A stretch of 64,000 nt of DNA from JABDOU01 sp041567895 (GTDB lineage Bacteria; Actinomycetota; Acidimicrobiia; Spongiisociales; SHLN01), in contig JBFGAX010000006.1 in the NCBI GenBank assembly GCA_041567895.1, positions 5,973 to 69,972 of the forward strand. The letters are read 5' to 3'. This document shows, piece by piece, positions 43,401 through 51,302 of this stretch. Each line of letters starts with the position of its first letter. Within the stretch, counting starts at the first letter, position 1. The position numbers and the translations under genes are program-made. Under the pieces are notes generated by a model. It was not told the origin of the DNA and did not search any database. It saw only the letters and a program-made list of their open reading frames with translations.

Positions 43401-44020
43401 TTGAGCCCTCGCATGCGGTGCTCGCGTATGAGAGCGTCATCCGTCATTGCGGTCATGGTGTCGAAGTCGAGCAGTGAGACCTTGGCGACCTCATGGCTCG
43501 TTCGGAATCCATCAAAAAAGTGGATGAACGGAACTCTGGATCGCAGAGTCGCTGCGTGTGCAACCAGCGCCAGGTCGTGAGCCTCTTGCACAGACCCGGA
43601 TGCGAGCATTGCCATGCCGGTCTGACGCACCGCCATGACGTCGCTGTGATCTCCAAAGATGCTGAGTGCATGGGTGGCAACCGTCCGGGCCGCGACGTGT
43701 ACGACCGCCGCAGTGAGCTCTCCAGCGATCTTGTAGAGATTGGGAATCATCAACAGCAATCCCTGTGATGCCGTGAACGTGGTGGTGAGCGCACCCGCCT
43801 GAAGGGCACCGTGCAAGCTTCCGGCTGCACCTGCTTCACTCTGCATCTCGACGACATCGGGAATGGCGCCCCATATGTTTCGCTGGCCGGCCATCGACCA
43901 TGCATCCGCCAGTTCGCCCATCGGGGAGGCCGGCGTTATCGGGTAAATGGCGATGACTTCAGAGAGCGCATGGGCAACACGAGCAGCTGCTTCATTTCCA
44001 TCAATGGTTACGTGGGTCAT
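40478..44020 (-). CDS. nifJ: Pyruvate:ferredoxin (flavodoxin) oxidoreductase
   Basis: The 1180-residue protein is full-length for a homodimeric PFOR. Domain I opens with DGNEAAARVAHALSEV and IYPITPASPMGE. A ferredoxin domain carries ICIDCARCALVCP and DDCTGCGVCVSICP, which bind two 4Fe-4S clusters. The ThDP domain has GACAGCGETPYLKLM and a later Cys for a third cluster (NATGCSSIYG), with the GDGWAYDIGFGG motif. It oxidises pyruvate to acetyl-CoA and CO2 with reduction of ferredoxin, or the reverse. With SURF1 nearby this suggests facultative or oxygen-tolerant use. Confidence 0.95.
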   Translation of the reverse strand: MTHVTIDGNEAAARVAHALSEVIAIYPITPASPMGELADAWSMAGQRNIWGAIPDVVEMQSEAGAAGSLHGALQAGALTTTFTASQGLLLMIPNLYKIAGELTAAVVHVAARTVATHALSIFGDHSDVMAVRQTGMAMLASGSVQEAHDLALVAHAATLRSRVPFIHFFDGFRTSHEVAKVSLLDFDTMTAMTDDALIREHRMRGLNPNAPVLRGTAQNPDVFFQAREASNPFHAAVPDLVQREMDTLASLTGRPYRLFDYVGHPEAERIVVLMGSGSGPVREVVEVGAGRGERIGAIIVRLYRPFSARAFTDALPASATSIAVLDRTKEPGAVGEPLYQDVLTALVESGTRPLPNVIGGRYGLSSKEFTPAMVLSVFDELQKPAPLPHFTVGIVDDVSHLSLGIDDQSWSESPAVSRAVFYGLGADGTVGANKNSVKIIGEETDLYAQGYFVYDSKKSGSRTISHLRFGPTPIHSSYLIEEADFVACHNFGFLERFPMLDIAAPGATFLLNSPYSAEEVWSHMPSDAQRQVIKKQLEMWVIDANRIARDAGLGGRINTVLQTCFFGLANIIETDQAIAAIKRSIQKTYGKRGKAIVDRNWAVVDASLDGLERVAIPAEVTGGRLMRPVVPPEAAVERVTAAIMSGTGDLLPVSALPVDGTFDTGSAQWEKRTIATEIPIWDPEICIDCARCALVCPHAAIRIKVVENDGLLTGAPDSFKSKVWEKSETERLIVQVAPDDCTGCGVCVSICPAKSKEVAKHKAIDMEPIRFHLEDERNNFEFFLSLPEYDRTRIRLDSVKGSQLAQPLFEFSGACAGCGETPYLKLMSQLFGDRIVVANATGCSSIYGGNLPTTPWSKSDGGRGPAWSNSLFEDNAEFGLGMRLAFDHHARSARQLLTAMEAEIGQLAQEVLAADQSDEAGINRQRDRVDELKRQLSDIESIEANRLLELAEYLVTTGVWIVGGDGWAYDIGFGGLDHVLASGRNVNILVLDTEVYSNTGGQTSKATPRAATAKFSAGGKTTAKKDLGMIAMGYGGVYVAQIAMGANMTQTIKAFVEAEAHPGPSLIIAYSPCIAHGYDLGEMAAHQKMAAESGYWPLYRFDPGREDKGDHALHLDSRKPTIPFKEFAATEARFAMLARSQPDVAARLYEAAQRDIDDRWHLYEQMVSVERTARFGDLEE

Positions 44021-44178
44021 GGCAGGAATCGGCGAACGGGTGGTCTCGTCATCCTCCGAATGTATGGAGCGTCTGCTGGCCGGGCCAGGGTCATTGGTCC
44101 CGCCTCAAACGGACCCGATGTCTGCTCGTAAAGAAGTCGTTGACCTGAAAGCCAGGCCCACCCGCATACGATTGGCCC

Positions 44179-45201
44179 ATGACTCGACGCCGAAGACTGT
44201 TTCTCGGAATGTGGCTGCTGGTCGTAACGGCCGCGGGCGGCACGGTCGCGTATGCCATGATTGAGGAGCTGTCGCTGTTGGACGCTCTCTACCTGTCGAT
44301 TATTACGATCTCAACAGTCGGTTTCGCAGAGCCGGCGGGCGGCTTTTCCACAGGAGGCCAGGTCGCCACGATTGTGCTGGTCGTCGTCGGCGTGGGAACC
44401 GTGTTTTACACAGCCACCGTCGGCCTCGAGTTTTTACTCGAAGAGATCATTGCGGGACGCGCTCAATCACGATTCGAACGAAGGAGAATACGGAGGATGG
44501 AGAATCATGTGATCGTGTGCGGGTACGGACGGGTCGGGCACGCGGTTGCCGCCCGGCTTACGGACGGCGGCTCAACCGTTGTGGTGATCGAGCTGGATTC
44601 AGGTGTGAGTGAAACCACCAGCGGAACACCGTGGACGGTGTTGGAGGGAGATGCCACGCACGACGAAATGCTCGACCGGGCCGGAATTGACAACGCTTCG
44701 GTGTTGATCGCAGCCGTCGAGGACAATGACAATCTCGCCATTGTGCTTTCGGCACGGGCCAGACGTCAGGACATCCGGATCATCGCTAGAGCAAGTGATC
44801 AGCAATCGGAAAGGAAGTTGTATCTGGCAGGGGCAGATCGGGTTGTGTCACCCGTCGCCGTCGGAGCCGAGCGACTCGCTGCGATGGCGGTCGACCCCGA
44901 ACTCAGTGAGTTCATCGACATCGCCGTGCATGGCGATCTGGTTGACTTCAAAATCAGAGAGATCGCAATCAGGCCCGGCTCGAGTATTCGCAATCAAACG
45001 CTGGCCGAATCCACCATTCGTCACACTACGGGCGCGCTCATACTGGCGGTCCGGAGGAGGGATGGATCGGTGAATGTGAATCCAGAAGGCGATGCGATCC
45101 TCAAAGACGGGGACACCCTGGTGGCCATCGGCACCGCGGAGCAACTCCAGCGGCTCGAATCGCTGGTGAATGCGGGAACGACCAGTCCTCAGTCGTCCTG
45201 A
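44179..45201 (+). CDS. Potassium channel with RCK (TrkA-N and TrkA-C) domains
   Basis: The 340-residue protein has two membrane helices around a pore loop reading TVGFAE (residues 46-51). An RCK N-domain with VIVCGYGRVGHAV (about 110-125) follows, then a TrkA-C domain at about 250-330. This is the MthK/Kch architecture, where RCK domains gate the pore on nucleotide or ion binding. The filter is odd: the usual TVGYG or TVGFG has its second Gly replaced by Ala. A TACGAT box at 44167-44172 places transcription start on the ATG. Its end overlaps the convergent gene by 13 bases. Confidence 0.88.
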   Translation: MTRRRRLFLGMWLLVVTAAGGTVAYAMIEELSLLDALYLSIITISTVGFAEPAGGFSTGGQVATIVLVVVGVGTVFYTATVGLEFLLEEIIAGRAQSRFERRRIRRMENHVIVCGYGRVGHAVAARLTDGGSTVVVIELDSGVSETTSGTPWTVLEGDATHDEMLDRAGIDNASVLIAAVEDNDNLAIVLSARARRQDIRIIARASDQQSERKLYLAGADRVVSPVAVGAERLAAMAVDPELSEFIDIAVHGDLVDFKIREIAIRPGSSIRNQTLAESTIRHTTGALILAVRRRDGSVNVNPEGDAILKDGDTLVAIGTAEQLQRLESLVNAGTTSPQSS

Positions 45202-46190
45202 TCGTCTCGAAAGGCGTGCCGTTTGGCGATCTTCGACAGCACCTCATCTGCCTTTTGTAAGTGGCCTGAAATCGCAAGCCCCCGGCTCATGGCGGCATCC
45301 ACATCTGAGCTTTTGATGCGCTTGACAGCCTCGCGTGCGGTTGCGGCCGCACGCTCTAGTTCTTCTGCCACCTTTTTGAACGCAGCCTCCGATTTGGCCA
45401 ACGATCTCGGTACTTTTGGCGTCTCGATGACTTCGGGCGTGAGCTGGTCTGCCGGGATCTCGGTGAGAACTTTCTTGGCTTCTTCAACGGTGAAACGGCC
45501 GCTCGTCACCTCGCGTCCGACGATGATGCCGTCGAGTCCACGTCCTCTGGCCTGCAGACGAACCATATCGCGCAGATCATCGAGGTTGCGAACACCTCCG
45601 CCCGCAATCACAGGAACGTCGACCGCTTCGAGGGCTTCGAGATGGAGTCGTAAATCCGGACCGTCCTCGAGCGCATCGCGCCCGGCTTCGGCAAGCACGA
45701 TCGCAGCAGCTCCGGCAGACGACATCTCGATGAGCACTTCTTCGAGATATCGTCCCGAGTTCATCGTCCAACCCCGGGTAGCGATTTCTCCATCGGGCCT
45801 CACGTCGATCGATACCACAATCTTTCCAGGATGATCTCTACAAAGGTCCCAGACCATGTTCTGATCTTCAATGGCGGCAGTTCCCATCACGATTCGCCAT
45901 GCACCGGCATCGATGTTGCGTTGCGCCTCGAGAGGGGAGCGGATGCCGCCCGCTACCTGGACCGGCACGTCGAGGGCATTGATGATTTCGTCGATCAAGG
46001 GACGGTTGCCGTATTCCCGAAACGCCGCCGCATCCAGATCGACGAGGTGTATGCGATCGGCGCCCGCCTCAACCCAGGATTCAGCCCTGGCCAGAGGGTC
46101 TGAGTCCAACACGATGGCATCGGCTACGTTGCCATGGGGGAGTCGGACGGAGCGCCCGTCCATGATGTTGACGCGTGCGTAGAGATCCAT
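45189..46190 (-). CDS. HisA-like TIM-barrel protein with helical C-terminal extension
   Basis: Residues 1-240 align with phosphoribosylformimino-AICAR ribotide isomerase: IHLVDLDAAAF, VQVAGGIRSP, IVVSIDVR, VIAGGGVRNLDDL and GIIVGRE. The first catalytic Asp (AVD in HisA/PriA) is Asn here (RVNIMDG), and the second (TDITKDGT) reads LAEAGRDA, so normal isomerase activity is doubtful. A charged helical tail of about 85 residues (KVAEELERAAATAREAVKRIK) follows, absent from HisA. The ATG at 46190 has TAGTGT six bases upstream, giving a leaderless transcript; a GTG at 46196 is less likely. Confidence 0.75.
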   Translation of the reverse strand: MDLYARVNIMDGRSVRLPHGNVADAIVLDSDPLARAESWVEAGADRIHLVDLDAAAFREYGNRPLIDEIINALDVPVQVAGGIRSPLEAQRNIDAGAWRIVMGTAAIEDQNMVWDLCRDHPGKIVVSIDVRPDGEIATRGWTMNSGRYLEEVLIEMSSAGAAAIVLAEAGRDALEDGPDLRLHLEALEAVDVPVIAGGGVRNLDDLRDMVRLQARGRGLDGIIVGREVTSGRFTVEEAKKVLTEIPADQLTPEVIETPKVPRSLAKSEAAFKKVAEELERAAATAREAVKRIKSSDVDAAMSRGLAISGHLQKADEVLSKIAKRHAFRDDQDD

Positions 46191-46265
46191 GGACACACAC
46201 TATTGCATCGCGTCGGCTGACGTCGGACAGGTTCTATATTCGCAAAAAACGCGTAGAGTTTTGTC

Positions 46266-46538
46266 ATGGAAGATGACCCGGTTCCGCAAGGTGGCTCGCC
46301 GGCGCCGCCCGATGGCGACATTTCGGTGCAGCCCGAATCGGACATCCTTCGCAAGGTGGTGGTTGGCACCGCCGGGGTGGCTGTCACCGCCGCCGGAGTC
46401 GTGATGCTCGTGACCCCGGGACCTGGTGTTCTGGTGACGCTGGGGGGTCTCAGCATTCTCAGTTCCGAGTTTCCTGCCGCAAAAAGGGCTCTCAGCGGTC
46501 TCCGCAAGCGGATGGTTCGGGGAGGGGAACAGCACTAG
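46266..46538 (+). CDS. Small PGPGW-type membrane protein
   Basis: The 90-residue protein has an acidic/Pro-rich N-terminus, then a membrane hairpin GTAGVAVTAAGVVMLVTPGPGVLVTLGGLSIL with the PGPG turn, then a basic tail. This is the putative transmembrane PGPGW domain (Pfam PF09656); function unknown. TAGAGT at 46254-46259 places transcription start on the A of the ATG, so the mRNA is predicted leaderless. Confidence 0.8.
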   Translation: MEDDPVPQGGSPAPPDGDISVQPESDILRKVVVGTAGVAVTAAGVVMLVTPGPGVLVTLGGLSILSSEFPAAKRALSGLRKRMVRGGEQH

Positions 46539-46637
46539 CGGCGTCAATCGGTCCGAAAGTCCGGTGTTTCGAGCGTGCTCGCTCGGTCGCTAATGTCTGC
46601 GCTTCAGGCACGTGACCGGATGGGATGGAGGACGACG

Positions 46638-47255
46638 GTGGACAGCGAGAACCGCAATACATGGGTCATTGTGTCGCTCGTCATCATCTGGGTGGTGGTT
46701 CTCATAACCAGCTTGCAGGCCCCTGCACTCAGATTTGGCGACGATCCGGTCGTCATCAGAGCAGCTGCCCTCGTCAACTGGTTCTGGGGCCTGGCGGGAT
46801 CGGTTTATGTGCTGAGGGCGACGATCTTCCGCAGACCCACCGAGCCGGGATGGGGGGACGACACCGCATGGCGTTGGATCGCGCTCGCGGTCGGAATCAT
46901 CTGGGTCAGCGTTCTCATTGTCAGCCTCACATTCCCCGATGTGGTCATTGACAGCGGATTTGTTGAGATTCCCTTCGGGTCGATCGCAGCACCTGTCATC
47001 GGTGTCGCGCTCACGTCGTATGTGGTCGATTTCCTGGTGACCGGCTTTGCCGCCCGCAATGCTGGTTTGCTGGCCGATGCAGCTCTCGAGCCCCATATGA
47101 GGGGGCCGATTGCGGAAGAGGCGTATGAGGAGCAGATCTACAGCGATCAGGCTTATGAGAATCAATTCTCCGACGGTGCGACATTTGACGATGACCCGAC
47201 CCGGGAAGTAGAGGTTTCGTACCTGGAATCCAATCCCGAGTCGGGTTCTGAATAG
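46638..47255 (+). CDS. Four-helix membrane protein of unknown function
   Basis: The product from the GTG at 46638 has 205 residues. GGAGGA at 46627-46632 lies five bases before it, which decides this start over the ATG at 46620. Helices occur at about residues 10-27, 45-60, 80-97 and 105-130, the first and third starting with the similar words VSLVIIWVVVLI and IALAVGIIWVSVLI, so the protein looks like an internal duplication. The C-terminal 60 residues are acidic and disordered. No family recognised. Confidence 0.7.
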   Translation: MDSENRNTWVIVSLVIIWVVVLITSLQAPALRFGDDPVVIRAAALVNWFWGLAGSVYVLRATIFRRPTEPGWGDDTAWRWIALAVGIIWVSVLIVSLTFPDVVIDSGFVEIPFGSIAAPVIGVALTSYVVDFLVTGFAARNAGLLADAALEPHMRGPIAEEAYEEQIYSDQAYENQFSDGATFDDDPTREVEVSYLESNPESGSE

Positions 47256-47292
47256 TCGTAGTCGCTCACGCGTTCATAACGCAACATTCGCC

Positions 47293-47331
47293 AGGTCGGT
47301 CGGCGACCTCGCTGAAACGTCACAGTGACGT
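47293..47331. terminator. Two adjacent hairpins between convergent genes
   Basis: AGGTCG-GTCGG-CGACCT (47293-47309) and the perfect palindrome ACGTCAC-A-GTGACGT (47317-47331) lie in the 140-base gap between convergent genes ending at 47255 and 47396. No U-tract follows either, but their position suits a bidirectional terminator; a protein site is the alternative for the palindrome. Confidence 0.4.
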
Positions 47332-47395
47332 ATCTAGCGCCAGGCTGCAGGTCAGCCGATGAGAGCCCAGTTGGCAGGTTTGGAGGACCGGCCGC

Positions 47396-47725
47396 CTAAT
47401 CCTTCATGCGCCAGAGTTCGAGACGCTCCTGGATGCCGGGCGGAGGATCGCTGAGTTCGATGACCTTCGTTCGATGTCGGTGACCCGAGATGATCGACAG
47501 CTGGTGCTTCTTGACGTTGAGCACGGTCGCCAGGACTTCGAGCGCAGCCCGATTCGCCTCGCCATCGACCGGTTGTTGGACAACCGCCACATTGAGAGCA
47601 CGCTGATCTCCCCAGGTGCCACCGACGCTGGTGCCGCTCGACCCCGGTTTCAACCTTATTTCGAAGCGGATCGGTTCAAACACGACTCTGAGGATACGAG
47701 CCCGTGCCGCCTCAATAATGCTCAA
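47396..47725 (-). CDS. DUF167/YggU family protein
   Basis: The 109-residue protein contains IRLKPGSSGTSVGG, ALNVAVVQQPVDGEANRAALEVLA and QLSIISGHRHRTKVIEL, the motifs of the YggU/DUF167 family, a small alpha/beta fold often next to YggT. Function is unknown. The N-terminal 15 residues before the family start may be extra. Confidence 0.87.
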   Translation of the reverse strand: MSIIEAARARILRVVFEPIRFEIRLKPGSSGTSVGGTWGDQRALNVAVVQQPVDGEANRAALEVLATVLNVKKHQLSIISGHRHRTKVIELSDPPPGIQERLELWRMKD

Positions 47726-47743
47726 ACGCCCATAATCACCGTT

Positions 47744-48445
47744 ATGTCAAGTTCCCCTGATCGGCCAGATCCCCAACGTGACGTCGGCGCCGCTTCCCGC
47801 CTGCCCGTTAACGTGGTCATGATGCGTGATCACGCGGAAGTGGCAGCGATCGGTTCCATTTGGGGAGTGTTTTGTGCACTGGCCAATGGCTGGCCGATCG
47901 TCACGACGCTTGCTCAGATGGCGGTGCCGTGGATGTGGGTGGCAGCTTTTGTCGGCTTCCGATTCGCGAAAGATGGCCGTCGTGCCGCCGTCCTGGGCGG
48001 CCTCGTGCTCTTGTGGGCAAATGTCGCGTATTACGGGTTCAGTTCCATCGGCCAGCTTGTCAACAGTGGAGCGCCCTTCGGCGGAGTTCGATTCTTGATC
48101 CTCTGGTCGACCGTTGGGCTGATCGCGGGCCCGGTCGCCGCACTTCTCGGCTGGATTGCCAATCTCGAACCCCCGCGTATGCTCGGCATGGCGGCCCTGG
48201 CCACAGCGTCGATAGCAGAGCCGCTGGCACTGTGGGAGCACATCGACCACGCCGATGCTCACATCGCTTTCGTGATCGTTGCACTGATCGGCCTGACGCT
48301 CCCCTTCCTTCCGGTCCGCGCAGGGCTCAGGACATCGCTGACCGGGGTGTCGTTGGCCATTGTTCTCGCCTACCCGCTCGCTGTTGTACTTGAAGTCGTG
48401 CTCATTGCACTCGGCCAGATTTCGGCTCCTCTCAGGCTCGTCTAG
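47744..48445 (+). CDS. Membrane protein of unknown function
   Basis: The ATG at 47744 gives 233 residues with about seven hydrophobic helices after a polar N-terminus. A CATAAT -10 box at 47731-47736 puts transcription start at or one base before the ATG, so it should be leaderless; the open frame extends 270 bases upstream but would overlap the divergent yggU-like gene. No family recognised with confidence; the mix of small and aromatic residues in the helices looks like a transporter or scaffold. Confidence 0.72.
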   Translation: MSSSPDRPDPQRDVGAASRLPVNVVMMRDHAEVAAIGSIWGVFCALANGWPIVTTLAQMAVPWMWVAAFVGFRFAKDGRRAAVLGGLVLLWANVAYYGFSSIGQLVNSGAPFGGVRFLILWSTVGLIAGPVAALLGWIANLEPPRMLGMAALATASIAEPLALWEHIDHADAHIAFVIVALIGLTLPFLPVRAGLRTSLTGVSLAIVLAYPLAVVLEVVLIALGQISAPLRLV

Positions 48446-48518
48446 TGTCCCCGCCCGTCAGATCGTCCTGAATGGGGGGTTGACTTGCCGAATCGTGTCG
48501 TCACTCCCTTCGCCATAT

Positions 48519-48955
48519 TCAGGTCGCACTCCAGCGGGTTAACGACGCGATCGGTCTCCGAGACGCTTGAGCTGCTCTCGCGAGATGCTGGATTGTCCTG
48601 CGAGACCCGACGCGCTCACGGCGAGGTGATCCGGGTAGGTTCGCCAGCTGCTCCATATTGACGCGGATCATGCCATCGCCCGCAGGTGGAAGAGGCATTC
48701 CGGCGACACGGGAGTCGATGACGAAATGTTCGGGTTCGACACCCAGCCAACCGATCAGCGCCAGTACCCCATCGGCCTCAGCGTCAGAAGCGTGGGCCAA
48801 CCGTCGAATTGTTGAAGTCGCCACGCCGACTTGTGACGAGATCGTTTCCACGTGAGGCCCTTGACTGCGCGTGCTGCCTCTATTTGGCGACTGAGCTCTT
48901 GTAGGTCGAACTGTCCCTGCACGCTCGTAGCGTAGAACGAGCTGATCGCAGGCAA
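48519..48955 (-). pseudogene. XRE-like HTH gene with single-base frameshift
   Basis: Two overlapping minus-strand frames together make one protein. The first (from the TTG at 48955) reads LQELSRQIEAARAVKGLTW. The second continues ETISSQVGVATSTIRRLAHASDAEAD, a helix-turn-helix, then GVLALIGWLGVEP and RRTIQHLARAAQASRR to the stop at 48519. Adding one G to TGGAAACG near 48849 joins them. The gene is either decayed or affected by a sequence error. It lies 13 bases after the DUF1801 gene on the same strand, which suggests co-transcription. Confidence 0.65.
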
Positions 48956-48967
48956 CGACTCGACGAT

Positions 48968-49384
48968 CTACGAACGGGATGTGGCCTCGTTGAGGGCAAT
49001 GGCCTGTTGGATGAGGGATTTGAAAGCTTCTCCGTCGAGATCCTCATCCTCGTGAACGTCGATTGCACGTCGGACCTTGCCTTCCAGGCTGGAATTGAAC
49101 AGTCCTTTGGGATCGGTCAGAGAAGCGCCCTTGGCGAAGGTGAGTTTCACTTTGTCTTTGTAGGTCTCACCCGTGCAGATGATCCCGTCGTGGGACCAGA
49201 CCGGTACCCCGAGCGGATTTGCTGCTTTTCTCCATTTCACCTCTTCGACCACGTCGGGGTCCGCCTCGTGAATGAGCGCTCGGAGCCGCGACAGCATCTC
49301 GCCTCGCCAGTCCCCCAGCTCGTTGATTCTGGTGTCGATGAGGTCTGAGGCGGACCGGGATTCGAAATCGTCGCTCGTGTTCAT
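48968..49384 (-). CDS. DUF1801 family protein
   Basis: The 138-residue protein contains EADPDVVEEVKWRKAANPLGVPVWSHDGIICTGETYKDKVKLTF and a later LIQQAIALNE, matching the DUF1801 (YdhG-like) family, a small fold related to iron-chaperone frataxin-like proteins. Function unknown. The upstream gap 49385-49640 holds a TetR-type palindrome. Confidence 0.85.
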   Translation of the reverse strand: MNTSDDFESRSASDLIDTRINELGDWRGEMLSRLRALIHEADPDVVEEVKWRKAANPLGVPVWSHDGIICTGETYKDKVKLTFAKGASLTDPKGLFNSSLEGKVRRAIDVHEDEDLDGEAFKSLIQQAIALNEATSRS

Positions 49385-49434
49385 ACCCCTCTCTATCGGG
49401 TCGCCCCGTCGTACTCGCTCGTGTTCGTAATCGT

Positions 49435-49454
49435 AACGGTCTGACCGTTCGGTC
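49435..49454. promoter_or_regulatory. Overlapping palindromes, TetR-like operator
   Basis: AACGGTC-T-GACCGTT (49435-49449) overlaps GACCG-TT-CGGTC (49443-49454) in the 256-base gap between the divergent DUF1801 and ThDP-enzyme genes. The GACCG/CGGTC arms are typical of TetR-family sites. The rest of the gap holds no gene that I can see; a TAGGCT -10-like box lies at 49593-49598. Confidence 0.4.
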
Positions 49455-49640
49455 CTTCCGTTGGGCAGTGCAGCTCCTCACCGAACCTTCAAGGCAGAAC
49501 CGCACAATCCGTGTCGACATCTCTCGATGTTCGATCACTGTCCGCTCTTGCATCCATGGCACGAGGCAGATTGTCGTCGGTTCTCGTAGCTCTAGGCTTG
49601 CCACCTGCCACCCCGGGGATCCCATGAATGACGTGACCTT

Positions 49641-51302
49641 TTGAACGCGGCCCAGGCTTTCGTTCGTCGTCTCAGCGATCACGGGGTTGACACTGTCTTC
49701 GGTCTTCCGGGAGAGGAAAATCTTGCCTTTGTTGAGGCCCTGGCCGACAGTCCCATCGAGTTGGTCGTCACCAGGCACGAGCAGCACGCAGCGTTCATGG
49801 CAGCCGCCCACGGACGTCTGACCCATCGGCCAGGCGTGTGCCTTGCGACCCTCGGTCCCGGTGCCCTCAATCTGTTCACCGGTCTGGCACACGCCGAATT
49901 GGGAGGGATGCCGGTCGTCGCAATAACCGGCCAGAAGCCGATTCGGGACAACGACGAGGGATCGTTTCAGGTCGTCGATATTCCAGCGGCCGCTCGACCA
50001 CTCACCCGGTGGTCAGTTTCGGTCACCGATCCTCGCACCATTGTGGCGACGGTCGACGAGGCATTTAGTCGAGCCATGAGCGATCGTCCTGGCGCCGTGT
50101 TGATTGAACTTCCCGAAGATGTCGCCGGCCAAACTCTGGAATCGGCCTACTGGCCCCGGACCGGTGGGATTCCGACATCTGAACCTGCGCCGGCGGCTCT
50201 CTCTGCTGCAGCTGATCTGATCAATCGAGCAACTCGCCCCGTGATCCTCGCGAGCGCGGGCGCCACGAGCGCTGACGTCTCCACGGCAATCACTACGTTT
50301 GCCGAATCGACGGGTATCGGAGTTCTTGCGACGCAACTCGGCAAGGGAGTCATCCCCGAATCGCACCCCTTGTCAAATCGATCGTTGGGTATCCACCGAC
50401 CGGACTATTCGCACCTGGCGATCGAACCGGCTGATCTTGTGTTAGCCGTCGGCTATCAGCCGGTGGAACATCCACCGCTGGCATGGAACACCGAAGCCGA
50501 CAAGACGATCATCCACCTCGCGCCGTGGCGGGCTGCCAAAGAGCGCGGGTACCAACCCTCCCTCGAGCTCCTGGGTGATGTGGCGGGAATACTCGGCAAT
50601 CTTGGTCACCGAGTTTCGCCGCGGGATCCAGCGACCGCATCGGGCATTGGGGCCGTGATTTCGCAGCTTCTCAGCAGCGAGGAGAGCCGTGAAGATTTCC
50701 CTCCCTCGCCTCTCGCAATCGTGAGGGCGGTTCAAAGCGCCGTGAGCGAACGAGACGTCGTGGCACTCGATAACGGCGCATACAAGATCTGGTTCGCCCG
50801 TCATTTTCGGGCTGAGTTTCCCAACAGCCTGCTCCTCGACAATGCACTCGCAACAATGGGAGCCGGGCTCGCGACGGGCATGGCTGCAGCACGGCTTGCC
50901 CATGATGAGCGGGTACTCGTGGTTGCCGGCGATGGAGGATTTCTGATGAACGTTCAGGATCTCGAAACCGCCTGTCGTCTCGACCTCAATCTGACGGTCC
51001 TGGTTGTGCGGGACGACGCGTACGGGTTCATAGGCTGGCACCAGGAGGAGCAAGGTAGGGATCGAGACGGAGTTGCCCTCGACAATCCTGGTTTGGCGCG
51101 GCTCGCCGAGGCCTTCGGGGCGTCTGCACGTACCGTCACGAAGATGGATAGTCTGGCCGATGTGCTCGAACACGCCATGGATACGAAGGGTGTTTCGTTG
51201 ATCGACTGTCCGATCGACTACACCATGAATGGTGTGCTCGGTACCGATCTCTACGCTCACGCCCGGGAGGCCTGGCACGACCATGAACATCACGACCGTT
51301 AA
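49641..51302 (+). CDS. Acetolactate-synthase-like ThDP enzyme, possible 2-oxoglutarate decarboxylase
   Basis: The 553-residue protein has the ThDP decarboxylase layout. The N-terminal pyrimidine-binding domain has VFGLPGEENL and catalytic Glu in RHEQHAAFMA. A middle domain follows, then a C-terminal pyrophosphate domain with GDGGFLMNVQDLETA. It is called acetolactate synthase in most databases, but it overlaps a GabD1-like succinate-semialdehyde dehydrogenase gene by 20 bases. The same gene pair in cyanobacteria makes a 2-oxoglutarate decarboxylase route. The start is unusual: a TTG overlapping the stop of a six-codon frame (49624-49644), so a missing T may have split a longer N-terminus. Confidence 0.82.
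   Translation: MNAAQAFVRRLSDHGVDTVFGLPGEENLAFVEALADSPIELVVTRHEQHAAFMAAAHGRLTHRPGVCLATLGPGALNLFTGLAHAELGGMPVVAITGQKPIRDNDEGSFQVVDIPAAARPLTRWSVSVTDPRTIVATVDEAFSRAMSDRPGAVLIELPEDVAGQTLESAYWPRTGGIPTSEPAPAALSAAADLINRATRPVILASAGATSADVSTAITTFAESTGIGVLATQLGKGVIPESHPLSNRSLGIHRPDYSHLAIEPADLVLAVGYQPVEHPPLAWNTEADKTIIHLAPWRAAKERGYQPSLELLGDVAGILGNLGHRVSPRDPATASGIGAVISQLLSSEESREDFPPSPLAIVRAVQSAVSERDVVALDNGAYKIWFARHFRAEFPNSLLLDNALATMGAGLATGMAAARLAHDERVLVVAGDGGFLMNVQDLETACRLDLNLTVLVVRDDAYGFIGWHQEEQGRDRDGVALDNPGLARLAEAFGASARTVTKMDSLADVLEHAMDTKGVSLIDCPIDYTMNGVLGTDLYAHAREAWHDHEHHDR

Noticed and set aside
44076..44088. CTGGCC-G-GGCCAG palindrome upstream of nifJ
   Set aside because: GC-rich palindromes of this length arise by chance in this sequence and no second copy or promoter element supports it.
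47256..47395. Possible tRNA in the convergent gap
   Set aside because: No T-loop GGTTCGAATCC-like sequence or acceptor pairing; the hairpins fit a terminator better.
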